Source: Paenibacillus athensensis | GTDB taxonomy: Bacteria > Bacillota > Bacilli > Paenibacillales > NBRC-103111 | DNA length: 64,000 nucleotides | Assembly: GCF_004514475.2 (NCBI RefSeq) | Contig: NZ_MYFO02000001.1 | Location: 434,001 to 498,000 of the forward strand | Direction: 5' to 3' | Shown here: in pieces, positions 42,075 through 51,284 of the stretch | Layout: each line of letters starts with the position of its first letter | Numbering within the stretch: the stretch's first letter is position 1 | The notes under the pieces: generated by a model | The model's input: only the letters and a program-made list of their open reading frames with translations | Database searches by the model: none | What the model was told of the DNA's origin: nothing | Made by a program: the position numbers and the translations under genes

Positions 42075-43544
42075 ATGCTTTCAGAGCAAAATTATGTAAA
42101 GATACTAGACTACTTTGATAAGAATTTGTGGGGGGATAAAACATCAGATTCAGGTTGGAACTACTACGGTCTGCTTCTCGATTGGTATTTTGAAAATTCT
42201 GTGCTGTGTGTTGATTACTTAGATATTAATGACTTTTTTGACCATAATGGTGGTTTTGGTTTTGTAGAGAACAAATATTTGACGAAGCAGTATGAGGCTC
42301 TTCCAGCCGATCAATGCCTAAAAATTATAGAAAATATACTGAATCTCCTTAAACTTAGTACAATTTATAAAGATCAAAGCAATCATATGATTGAAATGGT
42401 TACTAAAGTTTTAAAAAGGGATCATGTAAAAGTGATTAATCCTGAAGCTGGATTTATTACTGTAATAGCAGATGACATCCTTGACTCGGGTTCGTACTGT
42501 AACATCGTTCGTGTTAAAAACGGAATTTTAAGAAAGGAATTAAAACTCGTACATCAGAACGACGAAAATTTAAAACATCGTATGAAGTATGAGTTTGAAA
42601 ATACACAAAAGCTTCATGGATGTCCCGCAATATTAAATGTTTTTGACTTTGATCCGGATAGTCATTCTTATCATATGGAAGAATGCGAAAAAAATCTTTA
42701 TAGACACTTGGAAGATGAAATGGATTTGCCTTTTGAAGAGAGATTAAAAATCGTTATGGACATCTTAACGGGAATGGCGTTTGCACATAAAAAAACGATT
42801 ATTCATAGAGATTTACACTTGGGAAATATCCTGAAGATAGGTAATGATTATGTCATAGCCGATTTTGGTTTAAGTAAAGATTTGTCTATCGAACGGAGTA
42901 TGAAATCATCAGTTACGGAGAAAAACAATCACGTATTCGTTGATCCGCTGGCCATGAACGATTTTACAAAGCTCGATCAAAAAAGTGATATTTATTCGAT
43001 CGGTAAGATCATCGATTATGTGTTCACGCACCATGCGGCTGACTCTAATCACATTTTTAAAACAGTGGTCGAGCGTTGCACTTCCCGAAACAAGGATCTG
43101 CGATATGCTTCAGCTCAACTCGTTAAAAATGAAGTAGATCGCATTCTAAAGAATCAAGCCCAAATTGAAGATAAGCAGTCTGTAATTAACAACATTCTGA
43201 ATAATCATTATGATGTACAGGTGCATCAATATATTATGGATTTAGTCGATACGGAAAGGATCAGCAAGTTTATAGTCGATCATAAACTGTCATCCTTTTG
43301 GCAAATGATTTTGAAATTCGAGGTTGGATACCAAATCAAAATACTGCAATCAATTATCCGTAATTATTCCGAGGCAACAGGATACGGAGGTTGGGCCAAC
43401 TATGATATTTTCGCCCAAATCGCCTATTATCTGTGCTTGAATTTGGAGGATTTAGAGGCAAAGACAATTGCCAGAGAGCTTCTGCAAGGGTGTGCCAATA
43501 TAAGATACAATGCGAAAAAGCTTTTAGAAAAGCTACCTGAATAA
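42075..43544 (+). CDS. serine/threonine protein kinase
   Basis: A 489-residue protein. An N-terminal unit of about 110 residues of unknown type precedes a Hanks-type kinase domain: the RKELKL segment with the ATP-binding Lys near residue 158, IHRDLHLGNIL (catalytic loop, about residue 252), VIADFGLSKD (DFG metal loop, about 268), DIYSIGKII (F helix). The C-terminal 120 residues are helical. AAGGTGG is eight bases before the ATG at 42075. No membrane segment or PASTA repeat is present, unlike housekeeping kinases. Kinases of this soluble type are common in defence islands. Confidence 0.85.
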   Translation: MLSEQNYVKILDYFDKNLWGDKTSDSGWNYYGLLLDWYFENSVLCVDYLDINDFFDHNGGFGFVENKYLTKQYEALPADQCLKIIENILNLLKLSTIYKDQSNHMIEMVTKVLKRDHVKVINPEAGFITVIADDILDSGSYCNIVRVKNGILRKELKLVHQNDENLKHRMKYEFENTQKLHGCPAILNVFDFDPDSHSYHMEECEKNLYRHLEDEMDLPFEERLKIVMDILTGMAFAHKKTIIHRDLHLGNILKIGNDYVIADFGLSKDLSIERSMKSSVTEKNNHVFVDPLAMNDFTKLDQKSDIYSIGKIIDYVFTHHAADSNHIFKTVVERCTSRNKDLRYASAQLVKNEVDRILKNQAQIEDKQSVINNILNNHYDVQVHQYIMDLVDTERISKFIVDHKLSSFWQMILKFEVGYQIKILQSIIRNYSEATGYGGWANYDIFAQIAYYLCLNLEDLEAKTIARELLQGCANIRYNAKKLLEKLPE

Positions 43545-43603
43545 TTGTTAAGTAAACCGAGATTATGAATACGACTTCATCGTTCAACATGAATTCAAAA
43601 ATG

Positions 43604-43650
43604 AAAAAGAGGCAAAGGATCATGATCGTCATCATTCCTTGCCTCTTTGT
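43604..43650. terminator. bidirectional terminator between convergent genes
   Basis: AAAGAGGCAA (43606-43615) pairs with TTGCCTCTTT (43639-43648). It separates the kinase gene from the XRE gene and overlaps the latter's last codons. Confidence 0.7.
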
Positions 43651-43976
43651 AGGATTTTATAAATTTCGAAAATTTTCATGACATCTGAAAAATCGCTATT
43701 GTAGAGCTTATCGCTGAAAACCTCAATTAATTCTTCTTTAGAAAGCTTGTCCGATAAGCCAATCTCGCCGAACCTAAAAAATTCGAAAAAAGAAATATTG
43801 AATGCTTGAATGATCTTCTCCAGAGTTTCTAACGAAACGTTACGTTCCCCGCGCTCTACGCCCCCGATATAAGAACTCTGCAATTGAGCTAGTTCACCAA
43901 GTTCCTCTTGACTCAATTTTTGTTCCTTACGTAGTTGTCTAATTCTTTCACCGACTAACTTTGCCAAGCTGGCCAA
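43632..43976 (-). CDS. XRE-family transcriptional regulator
   Basis: A 114-residue protein with an N-terminal helix-turn-helix of the Cro/C1 type (LRKEQKLSQEELGELAQ, then SYIGGVERGERNVSLETL) and a helical C-terminus for dimerisation. The start appears to be a TTG with AGGTGGTG upstream. It faces the DGQHR gene across 136 bases that contain a 26-bp perfect palindrome, its likely operator. It resembles the controller proteins that time expression of restriction or modification genes. Confidence 0.88.
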   Translation of the reverse strand: MASLAKLVGERIRQLRKEQKLSQEELGELAQLQSSYIGGVERGERNVSLETLEKIIQAFNISFFEFFRFGEIGLSDKLSKEELIEVFSDKLYNSDFSDVMKIFEIYKILQRGKE

Positions 43977-44052
43977 ATATTATCACCACCTAGCTTATAC
44001 ATTAGGCAAATGAATGCATGATATACAGACTACCTAACTATAAATTCCATTG

Positions 44053-44078
44053 ATTATAGAACTTATAAGTTCTATAAT
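44053..44078. promoter_or_regulatory. 26-bp perfect palindrome, likely XRE operator
   Basis: The half-site ATTATAGAACTTA is followed immediately by its exact complement. It lies between the divergent XRE and DGQHR genes, 35 bases before the latter's start, the position of a repressor or controller site. Confidence 0.75.
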
Positions 44079-44112
44079 TGAAAATGACAAACTTCATGGA
44101 GATGACACCACG

Positions 44113-45102
44113 ATGGATAATTTACCTATCAATTATGTGATTGAAAATGTCCTGCAGTATAAAATGCGGGGTAAAGTTGCTTACCAGAGCTACTTACCCG
44201 CGGCCATCGCCTTACATATAACATTTGTAAAGCCGTATGATGACCCTAACGGTAAAGGCTATCAACGACCTGTCGATCCCAAACGGTGCCATGACTTCGC
44301 AGTGTATTTGTCTAAGGGGGAAGATGCGTTATTTACTCCCGTACTGCTCAATGCCTGTGGGAATTGGGAATTTACCAGCTACGACAAGCTGAGACCTAAC
44401 TTTGGAAGACTTATTTGCAAAGGGAAAGCTTCCCTCATGGATGGGCAGCATAGATTGGGTGGTATCAAAAAATATGTTCAAGAAACGAATTCCGATATCA
44501 CCATTCCGTTTTTGGCGTTCCATGCGCTTGATGATGATGAAGAAATTAAACTGTTCGATACGATAAACACGAAAGCGAAGGGGATCGGTCCCTCCTTAAG
44601 CAAGTATCTTCGAAGAGACACGGACGATCTTAGCTGGGTCGCTACAGAATTATTGATGCGCAAAGAGAGCCCTTTTCTGCTTATCGGCAGTATTATTGGA
44701 AAACGCGTTAAGGGTAGGCATATTACGCTGCAGAACCTGTATCGTACCCTGCATTTTCTTTTTAAAGATGAACAGTTAGCTGTGCTCTCTAAAGAAGAGA
44801 AACTGAACATTGCGCTGAAATACTTCACGGCCATTAAAGAAACGTTATCATCAGAATGGCTGGATTACTCGGGACACAGGCTGACACATATCGTTTGTAT
44901 GGATGCCCTGTCTATTGCGGCAGGGAACGTGCTCTCCAGACATATGAGCAACAATAAAAAAACAATCGATTCAACGCTCATTAAATCCGTAAATAAGCTT
45001 AAAGAAATTGATTGGTCTGTCACTGGACCTTTAAGATTCATTAAAGGGTTAACCGGCTCCCGTGCGTTATCGCAAGAAATCACAGAATTAATGATTAGTT
45101 GA
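44113..45102 (+). CDS. DGQHR-domain (DndB-like) protein
   Basis: A 329-residue protein with the signature MDGQHRLGG (about residue 102) and the family's LFDTINTKAKG segment (about residue 149). DGQHR proteins include DndB, which represses or modulates DNA phosphorothioation, and DpdB of the 7-deazaguanine system. No dndA, dndCDE or dpd gene is in the window, so this is a solitary member. GGAGAT precedes the ATG at 44113; an in-frame ATG at 44050 lies upstream of the palindrome start and is less likely. Confidence 0.75.
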   Translation: MDNLPINYVIENVLQYKMRGKVAYQSYLPAAIALHITFVKPYDDPNGKGYQRPVDPKRCHDFAVYLSKGEDALFTPVLLNACGNWEFTSYDKLRPNFGRLICKGKASLMDGQHRLGGIKKYVQETNSDITIPFLAFHALDDDEEIKLFDTINTKAKGIGPSLSKYLRRDTDDLSWVATELLMRKESPFLLIGSIIGKRVKGRHITLQNLYRTLHFLFKDEQLAVLSKEEKLNIALKYFTAIKETLSSEWLDYSGHRLTHIVCMDALSIAAGNVLSRHMSNNKKTIDSTLIKSVNKLKEIDWSVTGPLRFIKGLTGSRALSQEITELMIS

Positions 45103-45106
45103 TCAT

Positions 45107-45145
45107 AAAAGAGGACCATTCAAGGTAATTGAATCGTCCTCTTTT
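45107..45145. terminator. bidirectional terminator
   Basis: AAAAGAGGAC with ATTCAA pairs with TTGAAT and GTCCTCTTTT around a five-base loop. Confidence 0.85.
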
Positions 45146-45664
45146 GCTTGGATATATTTACATATCAATCACGCGGAATTAGATGGAGTGTTTTACACCG
45201 TAAAAATGGGTGGAGGCTCGATTCTCGAGCAGGAATATTACAGATGGGGCGAGTAAACCAAGCTGCCCGCGAGAAGCGTGTTGCTTGCAATGTTATGCCT
45301 GCTGTGGACCGTGGTATCCGTTGAGCTTGCGGTATGAATAAGGGAGAAGGATAAACGCGGTTACTGAGCAGTTGTTGGAAGCAAGCAGATACCCAAGATG
45401 ATCAAATGGGCGATGCTGTTACAATGCTGCTTTCTGAGCGCAAAGAAAGGCCAAATTATTGTGCAGCGCGGTAATAACGGGGCGAAGTAAGCAGGCTGAC
45501 GCGCATGATCGCCGGCATCTTGCAGCGATCGCTGGGAAGAGTGCGAATCTGTAGGCTACATGGGCGGAGAACAGAGGGCGTTATGCTGATTCCATCGGCT
45601 ATATGTGGAGATGATTTTGAATAGCTGTCATCAAACTATTTGAAAAAACATATGTGCATACTAT
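45146..45664. other. decayed, GC-richer filler between two island blocks
   Basis: No intact gene is visible; several frames break within 20-40 codons. Its base composition is closer to the host core than to the flanking AT-rich blocks, so it may be a remnant of host DNA. The 11-mer TTTTACACCGT at 45191 repeats the sequence at 37897. The Tn7-like end candidate starts at 45665. Confidence 0.45.
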
Positions 45665-45895
45665 TGTATGGGGGTCATTATTGTCTCATTCCGTTGACAA
45701 TAAATCGACCTCCTATTTTCATTATATAAAATCTCATTGATTTGGGTGTGGAATTATTTCTCAATAATTTAACTTTCACCCAACAATTGAATTCGTCGAA
45801 ATATATATTGGATCAAATTCAAATATATGGTATTATAATAGCAAATAATGTAATAATATGGTGTTTTATCCTAGTTATTTTATTGAGGTGTTTGG

Positions 45896-46570
45896 ATGTA
45901 TACTCCAGTTACTAAAGAAAATTTAGCAAGCAATAGGTGGCATGTATATAGCAAAAAGATCCGAAGGGAGGTTCGATTACAGGGTGATTTAGAATATGAT
46001 CATTGGGTTTTAATTGAAACAGACCCATTGGTTCAAACCTTCTGTGAAAAACCTCGAGAAATTATCCATTTTTTTGATGGTAAGCCTATTAAGTCCGTAT
46101 TTGATATGTGGATTAAGAGGAGAGACGGCGCAGAAGAATTTGTTGCCGTACATTACTCTTACGAGATGGATACTCACCATAAACGTAGGAACGCCAGCGC
46201 AGTAGAGAAGGTTAAATCTCAAGAACAGTGGTGTCAAGAACATCGTTATTTGTACAGTATGAAACGGGAAAATGAAATTAGAAGCAATCCAATACTATTG
46301 GAAAACAAGAAGCTATTGTTACCCTATATAAGGGAATCCGCATTTTCCAACATGGATGAGACCGTCGTAAAGGCTATTAAATACAAAATCAACAACGGAT
46401 GTACGAACGTACGTCAGATTGAGAATGAACTGCATTCCTTTCAAAAAGAAAAAGTAAGAAGACTCATCTTTACATTAATGGTCGAAGGCCTTCTGAATAG
46501 TAATATTGACCAAATTCCTATCGGCCACCATACGGAGGTGTTTCTTAATGGCAATGAAACGTCTTCTTGA
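45896..46570 (+). CDS. tnsA: TnsA-like transposase endonuclease subunit
   Basis: A 224-residue protein with the TnsA order: a restriction-endonuclease-like N-terminal domain (E in LQGDLEYDHWVLIETD, then FDGKPIKSVFDMWI and the EEFVAVHYSYEM strand, positions of the acidic and Lys-type active site) and a C-terminal winged-helix part. In Tn7, TnsA cuts the 5' ends so that the element leaves by cut-and-paste. GAGGTG is near the ATG. The downstream tnsB starts inside its last codons. Confidence 0.78.
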   Translation: MYTPVTKENLASNRWHVYSKKIRREVRLQGDLEYDHWVLIETDPLVQTFCEKPREIIHFFDGKPIKSVFDMWIKRRDGAEEFVAVHYSYEMDTHHKRRNASAVEKVKSQEQWCQEHRYLYSMKRENEIRSNPILLENKKLLLPYIRESAFSNMDETVVKAIKYKINNGCTNVRQIENELHSFQKEKVRRLIFTLMVEGLLNSNIDQIPIGHHTEVFLNGNETSS

Positions 46571-48515
46571 GGATTTAAGAATCGATGAACAGAATCTTAA
46601 TCCCGAATATTGGCCAACTGTGAATAAAACTTTACTTTCCAATGAGAATCTGGAGATCTATGAGAAAAGGGAAAAGGCTATCTTGATGTATCTACGCGGC
46701 CATAAAAATAGTGAAATTTATGAGCAAACACAAATTTCCGCAAAAGAGCTACGACGCTTTATCCGAAGATGCTTTGAAGTAGATGGAGCAACAGGATTAA
46801 TCTGGGGATTCCGAGCGATAATACCCAAAAAAAGAATCTCTGAATATTACAGAAAGGCATCTACCACTCGTGCTCCAGGAGCCAGCACAACGACTAAGGG
46901 GTTGAACGGAGCCTTTTCCAAATTACTTGACACCAATCCTCATATCAAAGAACAAATAGATAAAGCTTTTCTACAGCGCAGAATTATTATTGACGAGATT
47001 CCTATCGTCAAGGGAAATCTCATTCATCGACACTTTGTTGATTTATGTAAAAAATCGGGAATAGGATTACAAGATTACCCCTTTAATACAAAAGATATGG
47101 GAAAAAGATCGCTTTATAGATATTTGAAAAGTCTTAAAAATATTCATTTTAGTGCAGCAGCCAAAAGTTATGGCAAGGAAGCAGCTAGGCGCTCTAAATT
47201 AATGCATGACAATGTTGACCTGCAATCGCCCATGATAGTCAGGCCATATCAAAGGGTTCAGTTTGATGGACACCGTATCGACGCCCTATTCTCAATTACA
47301 TTTACTACACTTGAAGGAGATACGATCACGGAAATTCTTGACCGGGTATGGTTGTTGATTATTATCGATGAAGCTACACGTGCAGTTCTAGGCAAACATT
47401 TAAGTCTGAACAAAGAATACACTGCAGATGATGTTCTCTTGTGCATAAAAGACGCCGTGGTTCCTCATACAAAAAGAGAATTGACGATTTCTGGACTTAC
47501 GTATTTAGAAAGTGGGGGGTTTCCATCTTCAGTGATTCCAGAGGCAGAGTGGGGATTATGGGATGAACTCAGTTTTGATAACGGAAAATCGAACCTTTCA
47601 AAAATGGTGAAAGATCGTTTGCATCATATTGTAGAATGTAGAGTAAATCCTGGTCCTGTTGGTTTTCCAGAAAAGAGGGGAATCATAGAGAGATTTTTCC
47701 GAACCCTAGAAGATCGAGGATACCACAAGACAATAACTACGACTGGAAGTAATCCCTCGGACCCTTTAAGAAATAATCCAGAAAAACAAGCGAAGAAATT
47801 CAACATCTCCATCGATGAGCTAGAGGAAATCACGGAAGTCCTTATTTCTGACTATAATGGCATACCACACGGCGGGATCAATAATTTTACACCACTAGAA
47901 TTGATGAGACAGCGAATAGCAAGGGGAATGGAGCCACGTGTAATGGAGCCAGATAAAAGAAAGGAAGCGTCTTTCCTTACGATACAAACGACACGCACCG
48001 TTCAAGGCAGTATAACGAAAGGTAAACGTCCCTTGATCCATTTTTTCGGTGTCGATTACCGTAGTGAAGTTTTATCGCGTTCTCCAAACCTTATTGGTAG
48101 CCAATTAACGCTGGTAGTGAACGTAGAGGATCTTCGAGCGATTCGAGTATTTTTAAAAGATGGCAGCGACCTTGGATATCTGACAGCTGCCGGACATTGG
48201 GGGATAAGCCCCCATACCCTCAGGGAGCGAAAAGCAATACTTAGAGCTAAAGAAAAACGAGAGATCTTTTTTACAAAATATGATGACCCTATGAGTGTTT
48301 TTCGACAGCATATCAAAGCGAAGGCAAAAACGAATAAATCCGCTCGCAGCCTTTTGGCACAATTAAATCGAAGGTTAGATCATTGGGAGCAGAAAGAACC
48401 TGCCTCTACCCAACTCCCTGGAGACCTGCAGCGCGAGCCTAAAAAACATTCCTCGCCCCTTACAGAATCAGAAGAAATAAAAACGAAAAGGATATTTAAG
48501 ACAATATTCCATTAG
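46548..48515 (+). CDS. tnsB: TnsB-like DDE transposase
   Basis: A 655-residue transposase. N-terminal helix-turn-helix regions are followed by a DDE catalytic core: Asp in VQFDGHRIDA (about 241), Asp in LSFDNGKSN (about 343) and Glu in KRGIIERFFR (about 383). A beta-barrel (Mu-transposase C-terminal) region follows. GGAGGTG is seven bases before the ATG at 46548, which overlaps tnsA by 23 bases. It binds the element ends and joins the 3' strands. Confidence 0.88.
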   Translation: MAMKRLLEDLRIDEQNLNPEYWPTVNKTLLSNENLEIYEKREKAILMYLRGHKNSEIYEQTQISAKELRRFIRRCFEVDGATGLIWGFRAIIPKKRISEYYRKASTTRAPGASTTTKGLNGAFSKLLDTNPHIKEQIDKAFLQRRIIIDEIPIVKGNLIHRHFVDLCKKSGIGLQDYPFNTKDMGKRSLYRYLKSLKNIHFSAAAKSYGKEAARRSKLMHDNVDLQSPMIVRPYQRVQFDGHRIDALFSITFTTLEGDTITEILDRVWLLIIIDEATRAVLGKHLSLNKEYTADDVLLCIKDAVVPHTKRELTISGLTYLESGGFPSSVIPEAEWGLWDELSFDNGKSNLSKMVKDRLHHIVECRVNPGPVGFPEKRGIIERFFRTLEDRGYHKTITTTGSNPSDPLRNNPEKQAKKFNISIDELEEITEVLISDYNGIPHGGINNFTPLELMRQRIARGMEPRVMEPDKRKEASFLTIQTTRTVQGSITKGKRPLIHFFGVDYRSEVLSRSPNLIGSQLTLVVNVEDLRAIRVFLKDGSDLGYLTAAGHWGISPHTLRERKAILRAKEKREIFFTKYDDPMSVFRQHIKAKAKTNKSARSLLAQLNRRLDHWEQKEPASTQLPGDLQREPKKHSSPLTESEEIKTKRIFKTIFH

Positions 48516-48526
48516 TATGAGGGCTG

Positions 48527-49522
48527 GTGGAAACAGTGGAAATCGTTCTGAATGAACATGAACGACCTTTAATCCCTTCGGGGTGCCATCCCATCGAAGA
48601 GAGAAGGTACACGATCGGGACTGATGAAATAGCCAAAATGTATGATGAAATTAAACAATGGGTGGAAAACAGAGCGCCAGGGGGAATGGCTTACGGACGG
48701 CCGCGGTTAGGAAAAACGTACGCAGTTAGATATTTAAAGCATGCACTACCGCTCGATTTTGGGGATAATCTCCCTATCTTTCATTACAGTTGTGAACAAG
48801 GTAAAAAGCAAGCCAACGAAAATAAATTCTATGAAGACTTATTGGTGTCCGTAGGCCATGGATTACCCTTTGCGGGAAAAGTCCCCATGAAAAGTAATCG
48901 ATTGATCAAATATTTTATTGAAAAGGCCCAAAGTTCCGGAACAAATCGGGTCTTATTATTTATTGATGATGCACAAAGCCTTCTGGAACTTGAATACAAA
49001 ATATTAATGGACATTTATAACAGACTCGAATTAGCTGCTGTGAGTTTAACAATCATTTTGGTAGGGCAAGAGGAGCTCGTACATCAACGAACAGCATTTC
49101 TAGCATCAAAAAAGGCCCAAATAGTCGGAAGATTTATGGTTCATGAGTACAAATTTTCAGGCTTAAAGACGTTATCCGAATTGGAAACTTTACTGGATGG
49201 ATACGATATAACATCTGAATACCCTGCTGGCAGTGGCTGGTCCCCTACCAAATACTTTTTCCCTCAAGCTTATTTGAATGGCTTCAGATTGAAATCCTAC
49301 GCGGTGGATTTACTAGATATTTTCAAAGAGTTAAGAGCAGAAGCCGGCCTACATAAAAATATGGAAATCCCTATGCAATACTTAACATTAACCATCGAAT
49401 ACATATTAAAGAAATTTGGAGTAAACGGATTGGATCAGGAATTTCTTACAAAAATCAATTGGATCGAGGCTATTCGTAAGTCCGGTTATATTGAAAATGA
49501 GATTTTTATGGAAATGTTGTAG
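48527..49522 (+). CDS. tnsC: TnsC-like AAA+ ATPase
   Basis: A 331-residue AAA+ regulator of transposition with Walker A YGRPRLGKTYA (about residue 60) and Walker B LLFIDDAQSL (about residue 145). It belongs to the TniB/TnsC type that links the target-selection protein to TnsB. The GTG at 48527 is used as the start; spacing to GAGGG is acceptable. The next gene follows directly. Confidence 0.85.
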   Translation: METVEIVLNEHERPLIPSGCHPIEERRYTIGTDEIAKMYDEIKQWVENRAPGGMAYGRPRLGKTYAVRYLKHALPLDFGDNLPIFHYSCEQGKKQANENKFYEDLLVSVGHGLPFAGKVPMKSNRLIKYFIEKAQSSGTNRVLLFIDDAQSLLELEYKILMDIYNRLELAAVSLTIILVGQEELVHQRTAFLASKKAQIVGRFMVHEYKFSGLKTLSELETLLDGYDITSEYPAGSGWSPTKYFFPQAYLNGFRLKSYAVDLLDIFKELRAEAGLHKNMEIPMQYLTLTIEYILKKFGVNGLDQEFLTKINWIEAIRKSGYIENEIFMEML

Positions 49523-49543
49523 TTGGAAGAGGAGGATCTATAC

Positions 49544-51109
49544 GTGAATACGCTTCATTCCAATCATGGAGTATCGAAACACTTCGCTTGGAATTCTAAC
49601 TGGATACAAGAGTTTGAATCTTTTTGGAGTATCGTTGAAAAATTTAAATTTGCGAACAGCGCGAGCAGTTGGGACTTTGTACAATTATTTGGTAAACATG
49701 ATACAAAGAAACTCGCGTTTACCAAATTACATAGAGATTTATATGAAGTAACTGTTGTAGATGAGGACAAAATACAAGCCGAAATGCAAATAAACATGGA
49801 CCAAATTAATCTCTCATCCATACACACACTATTTGGAACGTTGGGCGAACCACAAAGGGCGATGAAACCGAAGTCCATCAATCGGCATTTTCTACGAAGT
49901 TACTTATGTTATTGTCCCCAATGTCTTCAAAACGGATATCACAGTATCCTACATCAGATCAAACTGATCACGATTTGCCCGTTTCACTGTACCCCTCTTA
50001 TTACGGCATGCCCATCGTGCCAAGAACCAATTCCCTACGAATTACTGGTGAAGAAGTCAGCAGGCCCCTATTACTGCAAGTGTGATCATATACTCGTTTC
50101 CTGGGACCCTGCATCTTTCACAGCGCAATGGAAAAACCATCATTCAAAAATCGTCAATAATCTTGTGTTAGATTGCCTGCATCTCAATCTTTCGCAAAGG
50201 AACCGATTAGAGAACGTAGTTTTTTGCGATTTGGTCGATTTAGACCAGCTAGATGATGGTATCCAGTTATTCCTGAAAGTTTCAGACCCGAAATATCCAT
50301 ACGATCAGCTTGGCAAAGCAACACATCCATGCCCCAAACCTACGAACTTAATGAGGCGGGAACAGTATGATGATGCAAAGGAATGGTCTCCCATAACAGG
50401 TGTATTCCAATTAACTTCAAGATATAGCGGGCTTGAAACAAAAGCAATTACCAAAGAACTAGGGAAATCTGCGCAAAATATCATCCACTCTATTGAAAAT
50501 CACCTAAGAAAAACACTATTAAAGGATCATAAGACATGCATCCATCGTCTTGTTCGGGTTACAAAAGAAGAAAATGAATCGCTTCCCCCGATATGTCCCT
50601 ACGCCTTTGCATTTGCTTTTTGGAAAATGTCGATGTACAAGATTCCCCATTATTACGACGTTGATAATCCAACCTATAAAATGGGTGATTTGCAATTACT
50701 TGAGTTCGGGGAAGAGCAAGATGGAAGTTTTTTAAGAAATATCGTGGATCTGTTGCTAAAGAAATATCCAATTTTTCACCCACGTAAATTTCATCACCTC
50801 AGATGGGTATTAAATCACATAATAGCGCGGTTGGCCTATGCGCATTTTAAGAATTGGTTACACGTTGCAAACGAATGTGCACCTAAACAGGAACTTCCGA
50901 AAAAATATAATCTTCTTTATAAGCCTGAAGATTTTTTTATTATGCATTTCCCATATAACAGGGCAGAGGATATGGAAATTTATTGGCCTATTCCAGATAA
51001 TAACGGGTTGAGAATGGACTTGCAATGCCCTTATACAACCATTCGATCCAGACGAAAGAAAGGTACCGAAACTTCCTTCCGGCCTTTGTTGGTGGCTATT
51101 AATGAGTAA
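49544..51109 (+). CDS. tniQ: TniQ/TnsD-like target-selection protein
   Basis: A 521-residue protein with the TniQ zinc-finger pattern: YCPQCLQNGYHS, ICPFHC, ACPSCQ and YYCKCD between residues 120 and 190. TnsD/TniQ proteins choose the insertion site, a fixed attachment site in TnsD types or a guide complex in CRISPR-associated types. The length and single copy suggest a TnsD-like role. GAGGAGGA is seven bases before the GTG at 49544. No cas gene or array is present. The 175 bases after it contain a TATAAT near 51190. Confidence 0.82.
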   Translation: MNTLHSNHGVSKHFAWNSNWIQEFESFWSIVEKFKFANSASSWDFVQLFGKHDTKKLAFTKLHRDLYEVTVVDEDKIQAEMQINMDQINLSSIHTLFGTLGEPQRAMKPKSINRHFLRSYLCYCPQCLQNGYHSILHQIKLITICPFHCTPLITACPSCQEPIPYELLVKKSAGPYYCKCDHILVSWDPASFTAQWKNHHSKIVNNLVLDCLHLNLSQRNRLENVVFCDLVDLDQLDDGIQLFLKVSDPKYPYDQLGKATHPCPKPTNLMRREQYDDAKEWSPITGVFQLTSRYSGLETKAITKELGKSAQNIIHSIENHLRKTLLKDHKTCIHRLVRVTKEENESLPPICPYAFAFAFWKMSMYKIPHYYDVDNPTYKMGDLQLLEFGEEQDGSFLRNIVDLLLKKYPIFHPRKFHHLRWVLNHIIARLAYAHFKNWLHVANECAPKQELPKKYNLLYKPEDFFIMHFPYNRAEDMEIYWPIPDNNGLRMDLQCPYTTIRSRRKKGTETSFRPLLVAINE

Positions 51110-51284
51110 ACTCATGTGGATGCCAGAAGAAAATAAACTATTAAACTGGGAAATAAAGCAATATACTAATGTGGAAATATTGGGTATGTTATAATGAAAC
51201 TGATAACCATAGTGGACTTGTATATAGAGTCATGCCACGGTGTATGAGTCATCGAATATGCAAATCAAAGTGGAGGAACTTGGT

